Of a stretch of 64,000 bases of DNA, positions 37,659 through 48,257 are shown piece by piece. Location: the NCBI GenBank assembly GCA_029882215.1, contig JAOULC010000005.1, forward strand, positions 62,001 to 126,000, in the 5' to 3' direction. The notes below the pieces were generated by a model that worked only from the letters and a program-made list of their open reading frames with translations, made no database searches and was not told where the DNA came from. How positions within the stretch are numbered: the first letter of the stretch is position 1; every line of letters starts with the position of its first letter. The DNA comes from Gammaproteobacteria bacterium (GTDB lineage: Bacteria > Pseudomonadota > Gammaproteobacteria > SZUA-229). Both the position numbers and the translations under genes were made by a program.

Positions 37659-38441
37659 GTGAAACTTAGCTTTTTAGAATGTTACCAAATACTGGATATC
37701 AACGATGATTGTGACTGGCCCACATTGCGGAAAAAATATAAAACCCTGATCCAACGATCTCATCCCGATCGCTTCGAAGCAGGATCAGCTGAGCAACAGT
37801 CAGCCCAAAGCCTTATCCGCAGCTACAATGCAGCCTATAAACAGATAGCCGACTTTTATCAGGCTAATCAGAAACTCCCACCCAGCTTAGCCGATAAAAG
37901 TGATGAAAATATCATCGCTCCAAAACCAAGAAAAAAAAGACCTTCTGTTAATCATGAGCATATTAGGGTCAGAAAAAAATCCAGCTCATACAACACGCCA
38001 GTAAAATTTATCTTTATATCCGCTCTCATTTTTGTCAGCTATTTTATTAGCTTTTATTTTAACGACAATGTATCAGAGCAAAAAAAATTATCTACTAGCG
38101 TAAAACCAGAAATATTACCTGAACATCATTTACATAATCAAAGAAATATTGAGCACAAGCCCATAGCGACTCATCCAACCCAGGAAAAATACTTCACAAC
38201 TGGATCAGGCTTAGGAGAAGTCATTACAACCCAGGGACAACCAACAAGAGTTGAAGGAAACATCTGGTATTATGGTGAGTCGTCTGTGACTTTTACTGAC
38301 GGCGCTGTATCAAGCTGGTTCAGACACCCTCAGTTTCCTCTAAAAGTTAAAATCACCGAAAACTCTGGGTTTACTTACCGATCCCGTTCGGATACAGAAG
38401 AAAAACCGGAAAAAACACACCAGCCCTACTGGAAACGATAG
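37659..38441 (+). CDS. DnaJ-domain membrane protein
   Basis: 260 residues from a GTG with AGG five bases upstream. Residues about 7-68 form a J domain (CYQILDIN, then RKKYKTLIQRSHPDRF with the HPD motif at the loop). A basic linker is followed by one membrane helix (about 112-128). The C-terminal domain (about 180-235) carries GSGLGEVITTQGQPT, WYYGESSVTF and GAVSSWF, a small beta domain seen in other bacterial envelope proteins with a VQGTPT pattern. It may recruit DnaK to the membrane. It lies divergent from the Wza-like gene and converges with the priming transferase. The link to EPS export is by location only. Confidence 0.75.
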   Translation: MKLSFLECYQILDINDDCDWPTLRKKYKTLIQRSHPDRFEAGSAEQQSAQSLIRSYNAAYKQIADFYQANQKLPPSLADKSDENIIAPKPRKKRPSVNHEHIRVRKKSSSYNTPVKFIFISALIFVSYFISFYFNDNVSEQKKLSTSVKPEILPEHHLHNQRNIEHKPIATHPTQEKYFTTGSGLGEVITTQGQPTRVEGNIWYYGESSVTFTDGAVSSWFRHPQFPLKVKITENSGFTYRSRSDTEEKPEKTHQPYWKR

Positions 38442-38451
38442 CCGCTAATAA

Positions 38452-39846
38452 TCAGCGCGCACCTTTACCAAACAAAACAACCTGCAAAGTCTGGAACATA
38501 ATCGTAAAATCCAGAAACAAACTATAGTTTTTTACATAATACAGATCATACTGCAGCTTCTGTTTGGTATCCTCTTCTGTATCACCGTACGGATAACAGA
38601 TCTGAGCCCAGCCAGTGATTCCAGGTTTTACTTTGTGTCTTAGTGAATAGTGTGTGATTGTATTATCGTAACCAGAGACAAACTCAGGGCGCTCAGGGCG
38701 TGGACCGACAAAGCTCATATCACCTTTTAATACATTAAATAACTGAGGCAGCTCATCAATACGCGTCTTACGGATAAAGGAACCGATTCTTGTTACACGC
38801 GAATCCTTCTTGCTTGCGTATTGCGCGCCATCCTTTTCTGCATCTGTTCTCATGCTTCTGAATTTTAACACCGCATAAGGCTTATTATCCAAGCCAACCC
38901 TGATCTGCCGATAAAAAACAGGATCTCTTCCGAAACTACTCAAAAAAATCAGAATAGCCGTCAGTAAAATAATCGGGCTTGCCAGAATTAAAATAATGGC
39001 TGATACCACAACATCAAATATTCGTTTGCTTGAACTTTGCAGGACCGCATGAGAAAAACCGGTTGAGAAAATCAGTGAACTCGGGTGAAGCGCATCCAGT
39101 TGAATATGACCAGTAATTCTCTCGAAAAAACTAACCATATCACGGACATAAATCCCTTCCATTTTACAATTTAATAAATCTGTTGCAGGAAACCTCTTAC
39201 GCCTGTCGTCTACAGCAACGACGATCTCATCAATACCATTGTTTAATGCAAAGTCAAAAATACTATCATCAGTCTTGATAACATCGGCCTTATTAACAAG
39301 AATCTCGCAGTCATTCATTGGTAAATAACCAACAATTTCAAAACCGTTCTCATTACATTTGTCTCTTAATTCCTCCACCTGCGAAGCATGCCTGCCTGAA
39401 CCAATAACTAATATCCTGCTTTTAAAACCTTCGGAACTCATTACTTTTTGAAAAAATGTTCGGCTCACAATAATACCGAAAAAAGCAACCATCAAAGCAA
39501 ACCCGATAACACCACGACCTAAAAACAACTCAGGTAAGACATAAAATGCCAGCGTAATCAACAAAAAGCCGAGACCAAAGCCAATAAACAACCTAATCAT
39601 CATGCTGGCAAAATCACTGATGTGACTGCGCTGATATAAGCCCATTGCAGTCAGTGCCCCCCCCATAATGAGAGTAAAAGTTAAGGCTTTAATCCATAGA
39701 TCAGCTTCAACGGCAAGATTAGGCTCGGTTGAATTTGAGAAGCGCAACTCAACACCGACATAAACAGAAACATATAATAAAATCGTTTCGATCATGATTA
39801 ACCAGATAATACTGCTTGGAATATAGTGCCTGAAAACGCGAACCAT
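38452..39846 (-). CDS. Undecaprenyl-phosphate sugar phosphotransferase, priming enzyme (EpsB/WcaJ-type)
   Basis: 464 residues. Four N-terminal membrane helices (about 10-125) and a CoA-binding-like Rossmann domain (SRILVIGSGRHAS) precede the bacterial sugar-transferase domain with SKRIFDVVVSAIILI, GRDPVFYRQIRVG, LKFRSMRTDAEKDG, TRIDELPQLFNVLKGDMSFVGPRPERPEF and KPGITGWAQI. These are the full catalytic motifs. It matches the XrtA-locus type that starts the EPS repeat by loading a hexose-1-phosphate (often glucose) on undecaprenyl phosphate. The window contains a second, short priming enzyme at 57589. Confidence 0.92.
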   Translation of the reverse strand: MVRVFRHYIPSSIIWLIMIETILLYVSVYVGVELRFSNSTEPNLAVEADLWIKALTFTLIMGGALTAMGLYQRSHISDFASMMIRLFIGFGLGFLLITLAFYVLPELFLGRGVIGFALMVAFFGIIVSRTFFQKVMSSEGFKSRILVIGSGRHASQVEELRDKCNENGFEIVGYLPMNDCEILVNKADVIKTDDSIFDFALNNGIDEIVVAVDDRRKRFPATDLLNCKMEGIYVRDMVSFFERITGHIQLDALHPSSLIFSTGFSHAVLQSSSKRIFDVVVSAIILILASPIILLTAILIFLSSFGRDPVFYRQIRVGLDNKPYAVLKFRSMRTDAEKDGAQYASKKDSRVTRIGSFIRKTRIDELPQLFNVLKGDMSFVGPRPERPEFVSGYDNTITHYSLRHKVKPGITGWAQICYPYGDTEEDTKQKLQYDLYYVKNYSLFLDFTIMFQTLQVVLFGKGAR

Positions 39847-40053
39847 CCTGAATCCCTGTTATTACTTGTTTATTATCAGTTTATTATATACTCAAACCAT
39901 CATGACTTTTAAATCTATTAGATTAACTGTAAAAAGGACTGACGTATTTGAATATTTTTTGAAATTATATAACTATTCACTACAAACTTGCATACAATAA
40001 ACAAAAAATTAATCTTAATCATCGATTGCTAATAATAAAATTGGAGTTTTTAT

Positions 40054-41331
40054 ATGCACACCCTTGATTCGGCCAACATCGCCATGATCGGTTTAGGTTA
40101 CGTTGGCTTACCCTTAGCTGTTGAATTTGGAAAAAAATATTCAACAACCGGTTTTGATATCAATGAGCCACGAATTCAAGAATTGAGAGACGGCATAGAT
40201 AACACTCTTGAAGTAGAACCTGAACTCTTAGCTTCAGCCACACAGCTGACATTTACCAGCCAGATCAATGACATTGCAAACTGCAATATCTATATTGTGA
40301 CAGTACCCACGCCCATCGACAAACATAAGCGACCTGATCTGACACCGCTAATAAAAGCCAGTGAATCGATAGGACCGGTGTTAAAAAAAGATGACATTGT
40401 TATCTACGAATCAACCGTTTATCCGGGTGCTACTGAAGAAGTCTGCATCCCGATACTGGAAAAACTATCCGGTCTGACATACAACAGCGATTTTTTTGCA
40501 GGATACAGTCCTGAGCGGATTAACCCGGGAGACAAAGAGCACCGGGTTACGAATATATTAAAAGTCACCTCAGGCTCCACCGAGGAAATCGCCGAATTTG
40601 TAGACCAACTCTATGCCAGCATTATTACCGCAGGTACACATAAGGCCAGTAGTATTCGGGTCGCCGAAGCCGCAAAAGTCATAGAAAACACTCAGCGCGA
40701 TGTCAATATCGCACTGATAAATGAGCTGGCTCTGATCTTTAATCGTCTAGGCATCGATACGCTGGAGGTGCTAGAAGCCGCCGGTACAAAGTGGAATTTT
40801 CTTCCTTTCAGACCCGGCCTAGTTGGCGGTCACTGCATTAGCGTAGATCCCTTTTACCTAACACATAAAGCACAGGAAGTCGGATACCATCCTCAGGTCA
40901 TACTATCAGGCCGGCAAATTAATGATGGCATGGGCGCTTATGTAGCTGAAACAGTCATTAAAATGATGACTCAGCGAAAAATTCATGTGGTCGGCTCCAA
41001 TATCTTAATGCTGGGACTGGCCTTTAAAGAAAACTGTCCGGACTTACGTAACACCCGGGTCGTTGATATAATCAACGAACTGGTCAGCTATCATGCAAAC
41101 GTCGATATCTATGACCCCTGGGTCAACCCTGATGAAGCCGAGCACGAATACAACGTCAGAACCATCGATAGTCCCAAAACTGATCACTACGATGCCATAA
41201 TCATGGCTGTTGGACATAATGAGTTTCTTCAGATGGGTGTCGACAAAATCCGCACGCTAGGTCACAAAGATCATATTCTCTATGATGTTAAAAGCCTGCT
41301 ACCCAAGGACAAGGTAGACGCGAGACTTTAG
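40054..41331 (+). CDS. tviB: UDP-N-acetyl-D-glucosamine 6-dehydrogenase (TviB/WbpA-like)
   Basis: 425 residues. [14 protein letters not shown] (NAD site, about residues 13-26) and [12 protein letters not shown] are followed by the active-site Cys in [16 protein letters not shown] and the C-terminal [14 protein letters not shown] segment. The [11 protein letters not shown] insert favours the TviB/VipA group, which makes UDP-GlcNAc uronic acid, over UDP-glucose dehydrogenase. GGAG lies seven bases before the ATG. Together with the 4-epimerase at 41387 it would give UDP-GalNAcA for an acidic EPS. The gene ends in a hairpin shared with that convergent gene. Confidence 0.9.
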   Translation: MHTLDSANIAMIGLGYVGLPLAVEFGKKYSTTGFDINEPRIQELRDGIDNTLEVEPELLASATQLTFTSQINDIANCNIYIVTVPTPIDKHKRPDLTPLIKASESIGPVLKKDDIVIYESTVYPGATEEVCIPILEKLSGLTYNSDFFAGYSPERINPGDKEHRVTNILKVTSGSTEEIAEFVDQLYASIITAGTHKASSIRVAEAAKVIENTQRDVNIALINELALIFNRLGIDTLEVLEAAGTKWNFLPFRPGLVGGHCISVDPFYLTHKAQEVGYHPQVILSGRQINDGMGAYVAETVIKMMTQRKIHVVGSNILMLGLAFKENCPDLRNTRVVDIINELVSYHANVDIYDPWVNPDEAEHEYNVRTIDSPKTDHYDAIIMAVGHNEFLQMGVDKIRTLGHKDHILYDVKSLLPKDKVDARL

Positions 41332-41350
41332 CAAGCACAAAACGGATATC

Positions 41351-41376
41351 TTTAGTCTGCCCAACAGCAGACTAAA
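41351..41376. terminator. Hairpin between tviB and the convergent 4-epimerase
   Basis: A perfect 10-bp inverted repeat, TTTAGTCTGC and GCAGACTAAA, around a 6-base loop (41361-41366), sits 20 bases past the tviB stop and 10 bases past the stop of the convergent epimerase. It fits a bidirectional terminator; the flanking T runs are short (the AAA/TTT ends of the stem). Confidence 0.75.
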
Positions 41377-41386
41377 GACCTGCTAA

Positions 41387-42415
41387 TTATTTAGTCAGAT
41401 CATTCACATACCAGTCCATAGCTTCTTCCAGACCGGCATCAATGCGGTGACTGGGCTCATAACCCAGTAAGTCTCTGGCCTTACTGATATCGGCCAGCGA
41501 ATGTCGCACATCGCCTGCCCGAAAATCACGATAAACAGGTTTGCTCTGTTTCAGGTGCGGGAAGCGCCCTTCAAGTAATAGCCTAATCGATTCGTACAAC
41601 TCATTCAAAGTTGTTCTGTCACCCAGCGCCACGTTATAAACCTGATCTGCCGCTTCATCAGAGCCTGTTGCAGCCAGCAGGTTCATCTGAACGGTATTTT
41701 CTATATAACAGAAGTCACGACTGGTTTCGCCATCACCATTAATAAAAACATCTTCGTTGTTAATCATGCTCTGAACCCATTTAGGGATGACAGCCGCATA
41801 TGCTCCCTGTGGATCCTGACGTCTACCAAAAATATTAAAATAACGTAGACCAATGGATTTAAAGCCATAACTGCGGGCAAACACACTGGCGTATAATTCG
41901 TTAACGTATTTTGTTACTGCATAAGGCGAAAGCGGATTGCCGATCCGATCTTCGAGTTTAGGAAGACCAGGATGATCACCATAAGTGGAGCTAGACGCCG
42001 CGTAAACAAAGCGCTTCACCTTGGCATCACGCGCGGCTACCAGCATATTTAAAAAGCCGTCAATATTGTTTTGATTCGTTGTGATCGGGTCTTCTAATGA
42101 ACGCGGCACCGAACCCAGTGCTGCCTGATGCAACACATAATCAGCGCCGGAACAGGCCTGATGACAGGTATCAATATCACGCATATCACCGTTAATAAAA
42201 TTAAAGCGGTTCCACTGTTCCTCACTAACAGCTTTTTGAACGTGATCAAGATTATGCTGATGACCTGTCGAAAAATTATCAAGCCCCGTCACATTCTGAT
42301 CTAATGACAGCAGCGTCTCTAATAAATTAGATCCGATAAAGCCGGCCACACCAGTAATTAGCCAGCTCTGAGGATTATCGGATAATTGTTTTTTTATTTC
42401 GTTGTAGCGTGACAT
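41387..42415 (-). CDS. wbpP: UDP-N-acetylglucosamine 4-epimerase (WbpP/TviC-like)
   Basis: 342 residues, as in WbpP. Extended short-chain dehydrogenase with [15 protein letters not shown] (NAD site), [14 protein letters not shown], the AASSSTYGD Ser/Thr site, YAVTKY catalytic Tyr-Lys and [21 protein letters not shown]. The ALGSVPRS and GRRQDP signatures are those of the group specific for N-acetylated UDP-sugars. It should convert UDP-GlcNAc (or UDP-GlcNAcA) to the galacto form. It is followed upstream in the operon by galU (30-base gap). Confidence 0.9.
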   Translation of the reverse strand: MSRYNEIKKQLSDNPQSWLITGVAGFIGSNLLETLLSLDQNVTGLDNFSTGHQHNLDHVQKAVSEEQWNRFNFINGDMRDIDTCHQACSGADYVLHQAALGSVPRSLEDPITTNQNNIDGFLNMLVAARDAKVKRFVYAASSSTYGDHPGLPKLEDRIGNPLSPYAVTKYVNELYASVFARSYGFKSIGLRYFNIFGRRQDPQGAYAAVIPKWVQSMINNEDVFINGDGETSRDFCYIENTVQMNLLAATGSDEAADQVYNVALGDRTTLNELYESIRLLLEGRFPHLKQSKPVYRDFRAGDVRHSLADISKARDLLGYEPSHRIDAGLEEAMDWYVNDLTK

Positions 42416-42444
42416 ATAACATCCTGTCTTTTATTGTTTTATGA

Positions 42445-43317
42445 TTAAATTTCTAAAGACTTTAAATATTCTTTAAAATCTTTCCCCAGCTCTTCATGCA
42501 TCAGACCGTATTCAACATTTGCCTGTAAATAACCCAGCTTGCTGCCACAATCGTATCGTTTACCTTCAAAATGATAGGCATAAATTTTTTCATCACGGCG
42601 CAATTCTGCGATGGCATCGGTTAACTGAATCTCTCCACCGGCCCCTTTCTGCGTGGTTTTTAATTTTTCAAAAATACCCGGTGTCAGAATATAACGACCA
42701 ACGACCGCCAGATCAGAAGGCGCATCCTCCGGTGTCGGTTTTTCCACGATTTCATCAACACGCATAACACGTTCGCTGATTTCAAGCCCGGCCATAATGC
42801 CATATTTATGTGTTTCATCATGCGGCACCAGTTCTGCACCAATAATGCTGGACTGATATTCTTCATAAGCAGACACCATTTGCTGCAGGCAGTTTTCATT
42901 CTCGTTATAAATTAAATCATCTGCCAGAATCACCGCAAACGGTTCATCGCCAATCACAGGGTCGGCGCATAACACCGCATGCCCCAAGCCCAGCGCTTCA
43001 GACTGACGAATGTAAATACAATTCACTTCAGGTGGCAAAATTTCCTGCACCGACTTCAGTAGTGACATTTTTTTGTTTTCTTCCAGTTCCTTTTCCAGCT
43101 CATAAGCTTTATCAAAATGATCCGGAATCGCCCTTTTATTTCTGCCAATGATAAAAATCAGCGTATCAATACCGGCAGCCACAGCCTCTTCAGCGGCATA
43201 CTGAACCAGCGGCTTGTCAACTATCGGCAGCATTTCTTTGGGGTTTGCCTTGGTTGCTGGCAAAAAGCGGGTACCTAAACCGGCAACCGGAAACACGGCT
43301 TTACGTATTTTTTTCAT
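42445..43317 (-). CDS. galU: UTP-glucose-1-phosphate uridylyltransferase
   Basis: 290 residues, the normal length. It makes UDP-glucose from UTP and glucose-1-phosphate. The nucleotide site [20 protein letters not shown] (residues 13-32), DKPLVQY, ILADDLI (metal Asp), [12 protein letters not shown] and [10 protein letters not shown] are all present. It is in one direction with the 4-epimerase and the DHH phosphoesterase. UDP-glucose can supply the priming transferase at 38452 as well as general metabolism. Confidence 0.96.
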   Translation of the reverse strand: MKKIRKAVFPVAGLGTRFLPATKANPKEMLPIVDKPLVQYAAEEAVAAGIDTLIFIIGRNKRAIPDHFDKAYELEKELEENKKMSLLKSVQEILPPEVNCIYIRQSEALGLGHAVLCADPVIGDEPFAVILADDLIYNENENCLQQMVSAYEEYQSSIIGAELVPHDETHKYGIMAGLEISERVMRVDEIVEKPTPEDAPSDLAVVGRYILTPGIFEKLKTTQKGAGGEIQLTDAIAELRRDEKIYAYHFEGKRYDCGSKLGYLQANVEYGLMHEELGKDFKEYLKSLEI

Positions 43318-43386
43318 CTGTTCACTGCACTTATTAATTAGAGTTAATCACATATTACCAAAATTTAACGACGATAACGACCGAGA

Positions 43387-44346
43387 TTATTTTAAATATT
43401 GTTTTCTGAACGCCTCAATAAAGTGCACCTTATCTGCCTCAGGCAATGCATTAATCCCACCTGCCGCTTCGCGCCCGCCACCCGATTCAAACTGGCTGCA
43501 TAATTGCCCGGCAGCGGTTTTATTATTCTGTGGTGCACGAACACTGACCTGATAGCTGTTGTTTTCTGATTCTATTAAGATCGCATGCGCCCGCTCTGGG
43601 AAACGATTCGACAAATGATTGCCCAATACACCACTAACCCGGCGACACCATTTCTCAGCCGGCAGAATAAACACGGCGCTCTGCGAATCCATCGTATCAG
43701 GCTGCAGATCTGCAGCTTTAGCCATATCACTCTGATAGCCAGCCTTCAGCGTAGCAAAGACTGATTCATGCTCGATAAACTCAAACGGCGAGTGATAGGG
43801 TTTTAGCGCCCGGTACAAATCAGCCGGATTAAAATACAAGTCATCAAGTGATGCACCATAACCGTTATAGTTAAGGGATACACCCAGCTCACGTAACAAT
43901 GTTTTTTGCTGCTGATTCAAAGCTTGCTGGTTCGCCAGCCGTTCTGCACTGGCAATCATATTATCGCCATAGGCGCCGGTAATCGCCCACAGCACATACT
44001 GATGATTAAGGTAATCGTTAACCAGCAAACTGGTACAGGTATCGGCAGAGGTATCGATAGTATAGGTAAACAAATTATGCTGCGGAATTTCACCGGGCAA
44101 ATGGTGATCAAAATAACGAACCTGACAGTGATTAGCCAGTAACTGACGCACCGCCTCTGTGTTCTTAGCCAGCGAAACATCCAGCACCAAGACCTGATCA
44201 CCAGCGCCAGCCTGCACATTTTTAACTAATTGAATATCGCGCTTAACCCCTGTTACTAATTCAGAGTCAGCAGGATAAACCAGCCGCATTTGTTGCAATG
44301 CACAAATACCATCCGCATCACCATTAAAAACATCATATTTCATCAC
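43387..44346 (-). CDS. DHH-family phosphoesterase
   Basis: 319 residues (ATG at 44346 or 44343). Motifs of the DHH superfamily are in order: VFNGDADGICAL (motif I), VLDVSLA (motif II), RYFDHHLPG (DHH motif) and, near the C-terminus, a DHHA1-type FESGGGREAAGGIN glycine loop. The superfamily includes nano-RNases, cyclic-dinucleotide phosphodiesterases, RecJ and pyrophosphatases. The length and one-domain-plus-DHHA1 layout favour a small nucleotide or phosphoester substrate, which cannot be told more closely. It lies upstream of galU in the same direction. Confidence 0.8.
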   Translation of the reverse strand: MMKYDVFNGDADGICALQQMRLVYPADSELVTGVKRDIQLVKNVQAGAGDQVLVLDVSLAKNTEAVRQLLANHCQVRYFDHHLPGEIPQHNLFTYTIDTSADTCTSLLVNDYLNHQYVLWAITGAYGDNMIASAERLANQQALNQQQKTLLRELGVSLNYNGYGASLDDLYFNPADLYRALKPYHSPFEFIEHESVFATLKAGYQSDMAKAADLQPDTMDSQSAVFILPAEKWCRRVSGVLGNHLSNRFPERAHAILIESENNSYQVSVRAPQNNKTAAGQLCSQFESGGGREAAGGINALPEADKVHFIEAFRKQYLK

Positions 44347-44436
44347 TAATCAAATACCCGCACATTATCATTTATCATAAAACACCTTATGATATAGTAT
44401 CTCTATACTGTCATTAAATGGAATTCATAAAACAGA

Positions 44437-45051
44437 ATGTCTGATAAAAAGCTATCCAGCTCAAACACCGTCTGGCATCACGCGACAATTACTCGTGACA
44501 AACGCGAGCAGCTTCATCAACATAAAAGCATTGTTTTATGGTTTACCGGCTTATCTGGCTCAGGAAAGTCTACTCTGGCACATGCCTTAGAAGATCGCTT
44601 ACACAAAACAGGCTGCAGCACTTATGTACTCGACGGTGACAATGTACGCCATGGCCTATGTGGGGACTTGACATTCAGTGATGCAGATCGCAAAGAAAAC
44701 ATTCGGCGCATCGCTAATGTGGGAAAATTATTTTTAGATGCAGGGGTTATTATTCTTACTGCATTCATATCCCCTTTCAGAGAAGACCGACAAATAGCCC
44801 GAAACTTAATGCAGCATGGTGATTTTTTTGAAATTTACTGTAACTCATCCATCGAAACCTGCGAGCAGCGCGATGTTAAAGGCCTGTACAAAAAAGCCAG
44901 ACAAGGAGCCATTCCTCATTTCACAGGTATCTCATCGCCATACGAAGCGCCCGAAAACCCTGATATAGAAATAAAAACCGATCAGTTATCTCTGGAAGAC
45001 AGTGTAGAATTACTCATACAACACTTAAAACAACGCGGTATTTTACAATAA
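44437..45051 (+). CDS. cysC: Adenylyl-sulfate kinase
   Basis: 204 residues. It phosphorylates APS to PAPS in the cytoplasm. The P-loop is GLSGSGKST (residues 38-46); [31 protein letters not shown] and the [10 protein letters not shown] segment complete the family pattern. It is alone here; cysN, cysD and reductase genes are not nearby. PAPS could serve sulfate assimilation or a sulfotransferase, but none is seen in the window. Confidence 0.95.
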   Translation: MSDKKLSSSNTVWHHATITRDKREQLHQHKSIVLWFTGLSGSGKSTLAHALEDRLHKTGCSTYVLDGDNVRHGLCGDLTFSDADRKENIRRIANVGKLFLDAGVIILTAFISPFREDRQIARNLMQHGDFFEIYCNSSIETCEQRDVKGLYKKARQGAIPHFTGISSPYEAPENPDIEIKTDQLSLEDSVELLIQHLKQRGILQ

Positions 45052-45431
45052 TAATATTTAAGCCATGGCTATTAACCAAGCCTTAATTGACTTTAACACC
45101 ATTAGATTTACAGACAAATATATTTCGTTTATAACACCACAATAATAACCGCCAGCACGTAACAACAAGATCAAAACATTAAACTCGTTATCTATAAATT
45201 TTTACAACGGTTCGTTTAACCCTCTCTTACAACCATCTTCTCCTTGTTATAACACACCAACCAATCATTATTAGAATGTGAAATTAAAGATACTGTATGT
45301 CTTGCTGATTCGTGATAAATTGTATATCTATATGGTTGTCATCATTATGAAACTCATCAGTCTGCTGCTAGCAACAACCAATATCTTGCAATGCAATCGT
45401 TGTCAGGCTGGCCAATAAGAAATAAAATCGT
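45052..45431. other. Intergenic region before DUF389 gene
   Basis: 380 AT-rich bases between two plus-strand genes. A 23-codon frame (45347-45418) ends just before the next gene but has no clear ribosome site. No strong hairpin with a T run is visible. The promoter of the DUF389 gene is expected here. Confidence 0.45.
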
Positions 45432-46433
45432 ATGAAAATAATAGAAGTCATTACACATAGCGGCAATATTAGCTCTGTAAAAAGTATTGCTGAACAATAT
45501 GGTGCTATTGACCAGTGGACAGCTGCTAACTCAGATGACGAAGAACGTCAGGTTGTGCGCTTACTTGTTGACGACCCACAACGACAAATCATTATGGATG
45601 CACTTCAGAATATTCTGAGCACAAATACCAGCAGCCGGATTGTGGTACTGCCTGTTGAAGTGTCCCTGCCTCTTTCTGAATCAGACGATAAAAACAAAGA
45701 CACTAACAAAAGCAGCTCAGGCTCCAGCACACGTGAAGAACTATTTCAAAGCATTAGTAAAAATGCTGAGTTAAACAGCAATTTTATATTGCTGGTTATT
45801 TTATCGACTATTGTGGCGGCTATCGGCCTTATTGAAAATAACGTCGCGGTGGTGATCGGTGCTATGGTTATCGCGCCGTTACTGGCTCCTAATATTGCGC
45901 TGGCACTCGCTGCTGCGCTAGGTGACATACCACTAATGCTGACGTCTCTGCGAACAAACCTGGCAGGTCTTACATTAGCGTTTACTTTGTCACTGATATT
46001 GGGCTGGCTATTACCCATTAATCTTGACAGCCATGAACTCATGTCTCGCACCTATGTCGGGCTGGATTCTGTTGTACTTGCGCTAGCCTCTGGGGCTGCT
46101 GCTGTCCTGTCACTTACTACCGGTTTGTCGAGTGTGCTGGTTGGGGTGATGGTCGCTGTTGCATTATTACCGCCGGCCGCGACTGTCGGGCTGATGCTCG
46201 GTTCAGGTGAAATGAATTTAGCGCTTGGCGCAGGACTTTTACTCGCCGTGAATATTGTCTGCGTCAATCTGTCAGCAAAAATAGTATTTCTATTGCGCGG
46301 CATTAAACCCCGCACCTGGCTGGAAAAACGTAAAGCCAGGCAGTCAATCATTATTTATATTGTATTTTGGATAATGACTCTCCTTGTATTGCTGATCGCC
46401 ATCTATCTGCACGGCAACTGGTATAAGGCTTAA
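45432..46433 (+). CDS. DUF389 membrane protein (TIGR00341-like)
   Basis: 333 residues. An N-terminal soluble domain of about 90 residues, with a hydrophilic Ser/Lys/Asp linker, leads into six or seven membrane helices. The family signature is visible in LNSNFILLVILSTIVAAIGL, NNVAVVIGAMVIAPLLAP and the TGLSSVLVGVMVAVALLPPA segment. Function of the family is not established; a transport role is often assumed. It ends at a hairpin-plus-T-run terminator. Confidence 0.88.
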   Translation: MKIIEVITHSGNISSVKSIAEQYGAIDQWTAANSDDEERQVVRLLVDDPQRQIIMDALQNILSTNTSSRIVVLPVEVSLPLSESDDKNKDTNKSSSGSSTREELFQSISKNAELNSNFILLVILSTIVAAIGLIENNVAVVIGAMVIAPLLAPNIALALAAALGDIPLMLTSLRTNLAGLTLAFTLSLILGWLLPINLDSHELMSRTYVGLDSVVLALASGAAAVLSLTTGLSSVLVGVMVAVALLPPAATVGLMLGSGEMNLALGAGLLLAVNIVCVNLSAKIVFLLRGIKPRTWLEKRKARQSIIIYIVFWIMTLLVLLIAIYLHGNWYKA

Positions 46434-46513
46434 AGTGTCAAAGACCGGAGTCCTGCAGCACTCTGTTGACTGTCGTAAAAGCTGATTCGGTATTTTTATT
46501 TAGTTATCTTTAG

Positions 46514-46533
46514 GCATGCCGTGCATGCTTTTT
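46514..46533 (+). terminator. Rho-independent terminator, plus strand
   Basis: GCATGC (46514-46519), a 3-base loop and GCATGC (46523-46528) form a 6-bp stem followed by TTTTT. It lies 80 bases after the DUF389 stop and overlaps nothing of the convergent nuclease-like gene except its downstream edge. Confidence 0.6.
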
Positions 46534-46535
46534 CT

Positions 46536-47936
46536 TCATATTGAAATACACTCACCATGCTCAGGAATATTTGCCTGCCAGCCATCCGTAGACAGGCGCT
46601 TTTGTAGCATACTTTTTGCTTCAGCTTCACCATGCACAAGGTATAGCTGAGGCTGCGCTGTATTAAAATTACTGACCCAATCCACTAATTGTGACTGACT
46701 GGCGTGCGCTGAAAACCCACCCAGTGTGTGAATAGTCGCCTTTACCGCTATTTCCTCATCACCTATTCTAAAGGTTTTAGCACCATCAATAATCGCGCGC
46801 CCCGGCGTTCCATAAGCCTGATAGCCGACAAAAACCACGTGAGCATTATGTCGCCACAGATTATGTTTAAAGTGATGCCGGATACGGCCACCGTTACACA
46901 TACCACTGCCGGCAATAATAATCGCGCCAGCATTAATTTGATTAACAGCAATCGACTCTGCCGTGGTCACCGAATAACGCAACGTTGGCAAAAAGGTATG
47001 CAAGCTGCCCGACTCACCTTGTCGCAGTGCCGCGTTATCCTCGCTGTTGAATATATTCTGATAACGGTGGTAGACCTCGGTGGCGGCAATCGCCATTGGA
47101 CTATCCAGATAAATTGCCTGCTGTTTTAGCAGGCCTTTTTGATAGAGCTTTCCAAGATAAAAAATAATTTCCTGAGTGCGCCCGACTGCAAACGAAGGAA
47201 TTAAAATATTGCCACCATTCTCCGAAGCCTCCACAATGATCTTTTCAAACTGCTCCAGAGTTTGCTCAATTGGTCGATGATTTCGGTCGCCATAAGTCGA
47301 CTCCATCAACACCACATCAGCCTCTGTAACTGTTTCAGGGTCACGCAAAAGAGCGGCATTTCTGTTGCCAAGATCGCCCGAAAATACCAGCTTCCTCTCT
47401 ACACCATCTTCAGTAAAAAATAGCTCTACTATCGCAGAGCCAAGAATATGACCCGCATCACGAAAACACACCTCTATACCATCAGCCACAGGCTGACGAC
47501 GACCATAAGGGATACCCTGATAAAGTGTTAAGGCATTTTCAACATCGTCAAGATCATAGATCGGCTCAATCAATGGCTTTGCTGCACGGCGCTGACGCTT
47601 ATTCTCCCATTCCGCGTCGCGCATTTGTAACGACGCCGCGTCCTTATGCAGAATTTCCAGCAACTCGCAGGTTGCATACGTCATAAACACCGGGCCGTTA
47701 TAACCCTCCGCCGCCAGCTGTGGAATACGGCCGCTATGATCCAGATGCGCATGCGATAACAAAACAGCATCCAGTTTAGCGATGTCGAATGGAAAGGCTT
47801 CAGAATTGGCTTTTTCTGCCTCATGTCCGCCCTGAACCAGCCCACACTCCAGCAAAATTGTACTGCTCTGCGTTTCAATCAGATAAGCCGATCCAGTAAC
47901 ACCTGCTGTCGCACCATAAAAAGTTAAACTTGCCAT
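46536..47936 (-). CDS. MBL-fold/beta-CASP nuclease-like protein with RMMBL domain
   Basis: 466 residues. The metallo-beta-lactamase motif HAHLDHSGRIP (about residues 61-71) supplies most metal ligands; GHILGSA, FSGDLGN and ESTYGDR follow, then a beta-CASP insert and the C-terminal GGFSAHASQSQLVDW RMMBL motif. The family is the prokaryotic Cft2/Ysh1 RNA-processing type. The start is supported by GAGGAGG just upstream. It should process or degrade RNA in the cytoplasm. It stands alone, downstream of tRNA-Glu in the same direction but behind that gene's terminator. Confidence 0.9.
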   Translation of the reverse strand: MASLTFYGATAGVTGSAYLIETQSSTILLECGLVQGGHEAEKANSEAFPFDIAKLDAVLLSHAHLDHSGRIPQLAAEGYNGPVFMTYATCELLEILHKDAASLQMRDAEWENKRQRRAAKPLIEPIYDLDDVENALTLYQGIPYGRRQPVADGIEVCFRDAGHILGSAIVELFFTEDGVERKLVFSGDLGNRNAALLRDPETVTEADVVLMESTYGDRNHRPIEQTLEQFEKIIVEASENGGNILIPSFAVGRTQEIIFYLGKLYQKGLLKQQAIYLDSPMAIAATEVYHRYQNIFNSEDNAALRQGESGSLHTFLPTLRYSVTTAESIAVNQINAGAIIIAGSGMCNGGRIRHHFKHNLWRHNAHVVFVGYQAYGTPGRAIIDGAKTFRIGDEEIAVKATIHTLGGFSAHASQSQLVDWVSNFNTAQPQLYLVHGEAEAKSMLQKRLSTDGWQANIPEHGECISI

Positions 47937-48257
47937 CCTGATTCCTCCTCAGAGCACTTGCAAACAATCCCTTTTGTTAAACTCGCCTTAACTGTTCTAT
48001 AGCAAACATATCTGATCAACCGGATGATTTAAAACAAATACTAATAATAAAACCGCTCAGCCAGTCAGCAGATACCTTAACCATAACGCCGTAGCTCAAT
48101 ACTAAAGCAAGTGGTATTTTATGCAGGATGATTGGCCAACGATTATCGCAAAAGACAAAACAGATAACTGAGTGGCGATTGCAGGCCACGACAAGAAATG
48201 GAAGTGTCTATGTGTCTCACTGCCAGCACAGACCGGGCAATATTTTATGACAGGCAC
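47937..48257. other. Intergenic region
   Basis: About 320 bases between the tRNA terminator and the nuclease-like gene. A strong ribosome site (GAGGAGG) borders the right edge of that gene. No open frame, repeat or clear hairpin is seen; the gene's own promoter should be here. Confidence 0.5.

Noticed and set aside
45347-45418. 23-codon frame with hydrophobic start before the DUF389 gene
   Set aside because: No clear ribosome site and too short to judge; could be chance in AT-rich spacer DNA.
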